Position numbers and translations under genes: made by a program. The notes under the pieces were generated by a model. It was not told the origin of the DNA. It was given only the letters and a program-made list of their open reading frames with translations, and made no database searches. From Prevotellaceae bacterium (GTDB lineage: Bacteria > Bacteroidota > Bacteroidia > Bacteroidales > Bacteroidaceae), in assembly GCA_030523505.1 (NCBI GenBank), contig JAUNIK010000065.1, positions 1-10,320 of the forward strand: a stretch of 10,320 nucleotides of DNA, given 5' to 3'. This document shows, in pieces, positions 6,092-10,320 of the stretch. Within the stretch, counting starts at the first letter, position 1; the number at the start of each line of letters is the position of its first letter.

Positions 6092-7537
6092 TTAGTATTC
6101 ATCCCACGACTTGATGTCTATCTCCTCTGGTTTCACTGTGCAGAAGGCATGGATGAATGCTGCTGCAAGACGAGAGTTGGTGATGAGTGGGATGTTGAGG
6201 TCGATGGCTGCACGACGAATCCTGTAACCGTTGCCTAACTCGCGAACGGTGAGGTTCTTCGGGATGTTCACCACCATATCCAGCTCGTGGTTGTGGAGTA
6301 GGGCGAGAGCCTCGTCCCAGTCAACCTTCGTGTTTGGTACCTCGTTCTGCTCAAGGAAGTCGGATGTACCGCTGGTAGCGAAAATCTGATAGCCGTTGGC
6401 GATGAGTTCCTTGGCAGCCGAGAGCATTGCAACCTTCTGCTTGGCGGTACCTGTAGAGAGCAACACATTCTTCTTTGGGATTCGCAGACCTACAGAGAGC
6501 ATACTCTTGAGGAGTGCAGTATTGGTGTCCTCACCGATACAACCCACCTCGCCTGTTGATGCCATATCAACACCAAGCACTGGGTCGGCCTTCTGCAGAC
6601 GGTTGAACGAGAACTGCGATGCTTTGATACCAACATAGTCGAGGTCGAAGAGATTCTTCTTTGGTTTCTCTACCGGCAGACCGAGCATCACTCGTGTTGC
6701 CAGTTCGATGAGATTGATTTTGAGAACCTTGCTCACGAATGGGAATGAACGCGAAGCACGGAGGTTACACTCGATAACCTTTATGTCGTTGTCCTTAGCC
6801 AGATACTGGATGTTGAAAGGACCAGAGATGTTGAGTTGCTTTGCTATCTCGCGAGAAATCTTCTTGATGCGTCGCACAGTCTCCACATACAGTTTCTGTG
6901 GAGGGAACTGGATAGTAGCATCGCCAGAGTGTACGCCGGCAAACTCCACATGTTCTGATATAGCGTAGGCGATAATCTCACCGTTCTGTGCCACAGCATC
7001 CATCTCCACCTCCTTAGCATGCATCATGAACTTGCTCACCACAACAGGATGGTCTTCGCTCACATTTGCTGCGAGTTGCAGGAAGCGCTCCAACTCATCC
7101 TTGTTTGAGCATACATTCATCGCAGCACCCGAGAGCACATACGAAGGACGCACGAGAACAGGGAATCCAACCTTCTCGATGAAACGGTCGATATCCTCCA
7201 TAGATGTCAGAGCACTCCATTCAGGTTGGTCGATGCCGCAAGCACCGAGCATTGCAGAGAACTTAGCACGGTCTTCGGCACGGTCGATGTCGCAAGCCTG
7301 GGTTCCGAGGATTGGCACATTATGGTTGTCGAGACGCACTGCGAGGTTGTTTGGGATCTGCCCACCGGTTGAAACGACCATTCCCTTTGGAAGTTCAAGG
7401 TCGTAGATATCCATCACACGCTCGAAGGTCAACTCATCGAAATAGAGACGGTCGCACATGTCATAGTCGGTCGAAACGGTCTCAGGGTTGTAGTTGATCA
7501 TCACCGAGCGATAGCCCTCCTTGCGGATGGTGTTCAA
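6092..7537 (-). CDS. carB: Carbamoyl-phosphate synthetase large chain, C-terminal half (out of frame with the N-terminal half)
   Basis: This is the second synthetase half of CarB, which normally phosphorylates carbamate to carbamoyl phosphate, plus the C-terminal allosteric (MGS-like) domain. The open frame carries recognisable CarB sequence from FDWCGVQAL (7561 downward); the first usable start is TTG 7537, which is an ordinary leucine codon in intact CarB. Visible motifs, numbered from that TTG, are [12 protein letters not shown] (15-26), the ATP-grasp region [17 protein letters not shown] (125-141), and [17 protein letters not shown] (254-270). The regulatory domain begins near [14 protein letters not shown] (about 358) and ends at SWDEY. 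All domains look intact. However, the first strand of this half and its nucleotide-binding loop ([13 protein letters not shown]) are stranded on the other fragment, so a product started at 7537 should not fold as a complete synthetase. Terminator 38 bp downstream. Confidence 0.9.
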   Translation of the reverse strand: MNTIRKEGYRSVMINYNPETVSTDYDMCDRLYFDELTFERVMDIYDLELPKGMVVSTGGQIPNNLAVRLDNHNVPILGTQACDIDRAEDRAKFSAMLGACGIDQPEWSALTSMEDIDRFIEKVGFPVLVRPSYVLSGAAMNVCSNKDELERFLQLAANVSEDHPVVVSKFMMHAKEVEMDAVAQNGEIIAYAISEHVEFAGVHSGDATIQFPPQKLYVETVRRIKKISREIAKQLNISGPFNIQYLAKDNDIKVIECNLRASRSFPFVSKVLKINLIELATRVMLGLPVEKPKKNLFDLDYVGIKASQFSFNRLQKADPVLGVDMASTGEVGCIGEDTNTALLKSMLSVGLRIPKKNVLLSTGTAKQKVAMLSAAKELIANGYQIFATSGTSDFLEQNEVPNTKVDWDEALALLHNHELDMVVNIPKNLTVRELGNGYRIRRAAIDLNIPLITNSRLAAAFIHAFCTVKPEEIDIKSWDEY

Positions 7538-9285
7538 AGCCTGAACGCCACACCAGTCGAACCGATACGATATGCACCACTACCGAGCACCACTACCGAG
7601 TTGCCATCGTTGGCGAAGTCAATATCATGGGCGGTAGCCTGATAGGTGAGGTAGAGATAGTTTGTCTGTGCAGGATACTCCGCAGCAAGGGTGTCGATCT
7701 GCTTAACGTATGGTACGATGCCGAGTGATTTTCTCAATGCACGAACCTTGTCGCCAGCCTCAGCCATATTGCCCTTTGCACCGATGGCACGCGCAATCTG
7801 GAAGTCGGTGAAACCATATACCTTCGCCTCGCGCAGCAGGTCGGCATTTTCAGCAAGAGCATCGATGCCCAGGCAAGAGTGCAGACGATTGTCGATGTCG
7901 ACGATATGCTGCAACTTATAGAGGAACCACTTATCGATTTTTGTCAGGTCGTGAATCTTGTCGATGCTGTAACCACCGTACATAGCCTTCGACACATAGA
8001 AGATACGCTTGTCGGTAGGAGCGTGGAGAGCAGCATCAAGGTCGTCAACCTGCAGTTCCTTGTTGTCCACAAAACCGTGCATGCCCTGACCAATCATTCG
8101 CAGACCTTTCTGTATAGCCTCCTCGAAGGTGCGTCCGATGGACATTACCTCGCCGACAGACTTCATTGAAGAACCAAGTTCACGGTCAACACCACGGAAC
8201 TTTGAGAGGTCCCAACGAGGAATCTTCACAACCACATAGTCGAGAGCAGGCTCAAAGAATGCCGATGTTGTCTTGGTAACAGAGTTCTTGAGATCGAACA
8301 GACCGTATCCCATACCCAGTTTTGCTGCCACGAATGCCAGAGGATAACCTGTGGCCTTTGATGCCAGAGCAGATGAACGCGACAGACGGGCGTTGACCTC
8401 GATGACGCGATAGTCTTCCGATACAGGGTCGAAGGCGTACTGCACATTACACTCGCCCACGATGCCGATATGACGGATAATCTTTATTGCGATAGCACGA
8501 AGCTTGTGATATTCTGAATTGGTGAGAGTCTGTGAAGGAGCAACGACGATTGACTCACCGGTGTGGATGCCCAGAGGGTCGAAGTTCTCCATGTTACAAA
8601 CGGTGATACAATTGTCGAAACGGTCGCGCACCACCTCATACTCAATCTCCTTCCAGCCCTTGAGCGATTTTTCAACAAGTACCTGAGGCGAGAAGGCGAA
8701 CGCCTTTTCTGCGAGTTTGTTGAGTTCCTCCTCGTTGTCGCAGAAACCAGAACCGAGACCGCCCAAAGCGTAAGCAGCACGGATGATGACAGGGTAACCC
8801 AGATCGGCTGCCGCCTTGCGTGTCTCTTCTATATTCTCGCAAGCCTGCGACTTGATGGTCTTCACATCAATCTCGTCAAGACGCTGCACGAACAGTTCGC
8901 GGTCTTCGGTGTCGATGATAGCCTTCACCGGAGTACCCAGCACCTGTACATTATATTTCTCGAGCACGCCCGACTTGTACAGTTCCACACCGCAGTTCAA
9001 TGCTGTCTGTCCACCGAACGAGAGCAGGATGCCGTCAGGACGTTCCTTCTCGATGACACGTTCCACGAAATATGGCTGGACAGGAAGGAAGTAGATTTTG
9101 TCGGCTACACCCTCGGAAGTCTGTACTGTGGCGATGTTTGGGTTGATGAGAACGGTCTGAACACCCTCCTCGCGCAAAGCTTTCAATGCCTGTGAGCCAG
9201 AGTAATCGAACTCGCCAGCTTCGCCAATCTTCAATGCTCCTGAACCAAGAAGCAATACTTTCTTTATTTCGTTTATATTATTCAT
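7534..9285 (-). CDS. carB: Carbamoyl-phosphate synthetase large chain, N-terminal half, ending in a frameshift
   Basis: This is the first ATP-grasp half of CarB, which activates bicarbonate as carboxyphosphate and uses ammonia from CarA. Visible motifs are [21 protein letters not shown] (10-30), [10 protein letters not shown] (48-57), the glycine-rich loop [10 protein letters not shown] (171-180), [14 protein letters not shown] (241-254) and the metal/ATP-binding [23 protein letters not shown] (295-317). The oligomerisation region (about 400-550) follows. After [10 protein letters not shown] (567-576) family sequence is lost: TGVAFRL, then TGA at 7536-7534. Intact CarB is about 1070 residues; this fragment (583) plus the next half makes the right total. 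The start lies 12 nt after the carA stop codon, as in a carAB operon. Confidence 0.92.
   Translation of the reverse strand: MNNINEIKKVLLLGSGALKIGEAGEFDYSGSQALKALREEGVQTVLINPNIATVQTSEGVADKIYFLPVQPYFVERVIEKERPDGILLSFGGQTALNCGVELYKSGVLEKYNVQVLGTPVKAIIDTEDRELFVQRLDEIDVKTIKSQACENIEETRKAAADLGYPVIIRAAYALGGLGSGFCDNEEELNKLAEKAFAFSPQVLVEKSLKGWKEIEYEVVRDRFDNCITVCNMENFDPLGIHTGESIVVAPSQTLTNSEYHKLRAIAIKIIRHIGIVGECNVQYAFDPVSEDYRVIEVNARLSRSSALASKATGYPLAFVAAKLGMGYGLFDLKNSVTKTTSAFFEPALDYVVVKIPRWDLSKFRGVDRELGSSMKSVGEVMSIGRTFEEAIQKGLRMIGQGMHGFVDNKELQVDDLDAALHAPTDKRIFYVSKAMYGGYSIDKIHDLTKIDKWFLYKLQHIVDIDNRLHSCLGIDALAENADLLREAKVYGFTDFQIARAIGAKGNMAEAGDKVRALRKSLGIVPYVKQIDTLAAEYPAQTNYLYLTYQATAHDIDFANDGNSVVVLGSGAYRIGSTGVAFRL
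7557..7563 (-). other. carB: Frameshift point in carB: apparent 13-nt deletion at a TTCGA repeat
   Basis: Bacteroidales CarB reads [17 protein letters not shown] here. In this DNA the coding strand runs GGTTCGACTGG, joining the codons for Gly-Ser directly to those for Phe-Asp-Trp. Restoring TCG-AGY-GTN-GAG-TTC needs 13 nt, and TTCGA would then stand on both sides of the lost segment. The loss shifts the frame and gives TGA at 7536-7534. All sequence on both sides is well conserved, so the event is recent, or an assembly error. Confidence 0.85.
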
Positions 9286-9297
9286 AATAGGTCAGGT

Positions 9298-10320
9298 TTA
9301 TAACAGATTGACAAATCTCTCGAACATGAATATTGTATCCAGTGGACCAGAGCAAGCCTCCGGATGGAACTGGCTCGAGAACCAAGGATTCTTTTTGTGG
9401 CGGATACCCTCGTTCGAACCGTCGTTCATATTGACAAACAGTTCCTCCCAGTCGCCACCGAGCGTTCTTGCATCGACAGCATAACCATGGTTCTGCGAAG
9501 TGATGAAGCAACGGTTGGTACCCACCTCGCGAACAGGCTGGTTGTGCGAACGATGACCGTATTTCAGTTTGTAGATATCGGCTCCTGCAGCCTTTGCAAG
9601 CAACTGGTTGCCCATGCAGATACCACAGATTGGTTTTGCAACCTCACGCTCGCCGTCAGCAACGGCTTTCTCCTGCATATCCATGAACTTACGGAGGATG
9701 GTAACAGCATTGACACACTTGTCGGGGTCGCCAGGACCGTTGGCAAGGAACAGACCATCGAACTCCATATCGGTGTAGTCGTAGTTCCAAGGCACTCTGA
9801 CAACCTCCACTCCGAGGTTCAGCAGACTACGGATGATGTTGTGCTTCACACCACAGTCAACGAGGACTACTCTTTTAAGCCCCCCAGCCCCCAAAGGGGG
9901 AGTCGTTGGCTTGTAGGTGATGATGTCTTTGCATGAGACCTTCTCCACCCAGTTTATATCGCCATAGGTGGCACCATCCTGTGCTGGTGCTGAAGCAGAA
10001 GCGGTGGCTTCAATCTTTCCCATCATCACACCACTCTCTCGCAGCACCTTTGTCAGTTGTCGGGTGTCGATACCAGTGATGCCCGGCACTTGTTCGCGTT
10101 TGAGCCAGTCGGCAAGACTCTCACGGGCATTCCAGTGGTTGTACTGCTCAGAATAATCTGCCACTATGATTGCCGAGGCATAGATGCGGTTGCTCTCCAT
10201 AAAAGTGGCAAGACCATTGCTCTCAACAGAGAAGTCCGGCACACCGTAGTTGCCCACCAATGGGAAGGTGAGGACAAGAATCTGACCGGCATACGAAGGG
10301 TCGGTGAGGCTCTCTGGATA
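9298..10320 (-). CDS. carA: Carbamoyl-phosphate synthetase small chain (glutaminase), N-terminus outside the window
   Basis: CarA hydrolyses glutamine and passes ammonia to CarB. The frame is open to the right edge, where it begins YPESLTDPSYAGQILVLTFPLVGNYG, so roughly 40 N-terminal residues are missing. The 340 visible residues hold the CarA N-terminal domain (through GITGIDTRQLTK and VNW-like GDINWVEKVSCKDI). The class I glutamine amidotransferase domain follows, starting at VVLVDCGVKHN. The nucleophile is the cysteine of GICMGNQ (visible residue 235), and the His-Glu pair is HPEA (319, 321). YGHRSHNQPV and TSQNHGYAV are also typical. GNQ in place of the common GHQ is, as I recall, normal in Bacteroidota. 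The domain linker carries a palindromic repeat insertion (9873-9903). The stop lies 12 nt before carB. Confidence 0.95.
   Translation of the reverse strand, partial: YPESLTDPSYAGQILVLTFPLVGNYGVPDFSVESNGLATFMESNRIYASAIIVADYSEQYNHWNARESLADWLKREQVPGITGIDTRQLTKVLRESGVMMGKIEATASASAPAQDGATYGDINWVEKVSCKDIITYKPTTPPLGAGGLKRVVLVDCGVKHNIIRSLLNLGVEVVRVPWNYDYTDMEFDGLFLANGPGDPDKCVNAVTILRKFMDMQEKAVADGEREVAKPICGICMGNQLLAKAAGADIYKLKYGHRSHNQPVREVGTNRCFITSQNHGYAVDARTLGGDWEELFVNMNDGSNEGIRHKKNPWFSSQFHPEACSGPLDTIFMFERFVNLL
9873..9903. repeat. Palindromic GC-rich element inserted in frame in carA
   Basis: The plus strand has C6, then AG, then CCCCC-AAA-GGGGG (9888-9900), within otherwise mixed codons. On the coding strand it is read as TTPPLGAGGLK, exactly in the linker between the CarA N-terminal domain (ending KDIITYK) and the amidotransferase domain (starting RVVLVDCG). 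The frame is kept. I recall very similar strings scattered through Bacteroidota genomes, mostly between genes, but cannot search here. Confidence 0.6.

Noticed and set aside
7534..7537. TTGA overlap between the two carB pieces, as if carB were naturally split into two coupled genes, as in some archaea and Aquifex.
   Set aside because: The first strand and GSG-RIG loop of the second half are left on the first piece, the TTG is a normal internal leucine codon, and a few conserved residues are missing. This fits a deletion better than a functional split.
8563..9195. Long plus-strand open frame of 210 codons opposite carB.
   Set aside because: It is the antisense shadow of well-conserved carB coding sequence, with no promoter or recognisable domain.

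Overview
The window looks like chromosomal DNA of a Bacteroidales bacterium, probably in or near Prevotella. Three things point there. CarA and CarB carry the motifs I know from Bacteroides/Prevotella proteins. Two promoters match the Bacteroidota -33 TTG / -7 TAxxTTTG form. A BlaI repressor is paired with an M56 peptidase fused to a TonB-type C-terminal domain. No rRNA, tRNA, CRISPR array or transposase gene was seen.

Layout. Positions 3-128 (+) hold the last codons of an unidentified gene cut by the left edge. Positions 367-1491 (+) encode a stand-alone P-loop ATPase with its own promoter (287-318) and a perfect inverted repeat over the expected transcription start. A GC-rich hairpin (1503-1536) separates it from the convergent minus-strand genes. 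Reading leftward from 5782 on the minus strand is a compact operon: blaI-like repressor (5782-5396), 9 nt, blaR1-like M56/TonB membrane protease (5386-4034), 17 nt, an exported 624-residue protein with a degenerate thioredoxin-like C-terminus (4016-2142). After a hairpin (2060-2093) comes a small exported acidic protein of unknown role (2022-1585). The intergenic region 5783-6091 holds the blaI promoter with a dyad filling its spacer, more operator-like repeats, a 76-nt inverted repeat and the terminator of the next operon. From the right edge to 6092 (minus strand) run carA (N-terminus outside the window) and carB.

How the genes work together. BlaI probably represses its own operon through the promoter-spacer dyad, and the membrane protease probably relieves repression in response to an envelope signal. 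The other two products would act in the envelope. The protease has no penicillin-binding sensor domain, so beta-lactam need not be the signal. CarA and CarB form carbamoyl-phosphate synthetase for arginine and pyrimidine synthesis.

The two strongest oddities are in car. carB is broken at the junction of its two homologous halves by what looks like a 13-nt deletion between TTCGA repeats. carA carries an in-frame C5-AAA-G5 palindromic element in the linker between its two domains. I found no convincing wholly new defence or mobile system. The best candidate for undescribed biology is the BlaI / M56-TonB / cysteine-less thioredoxin-like envelope-response operon.
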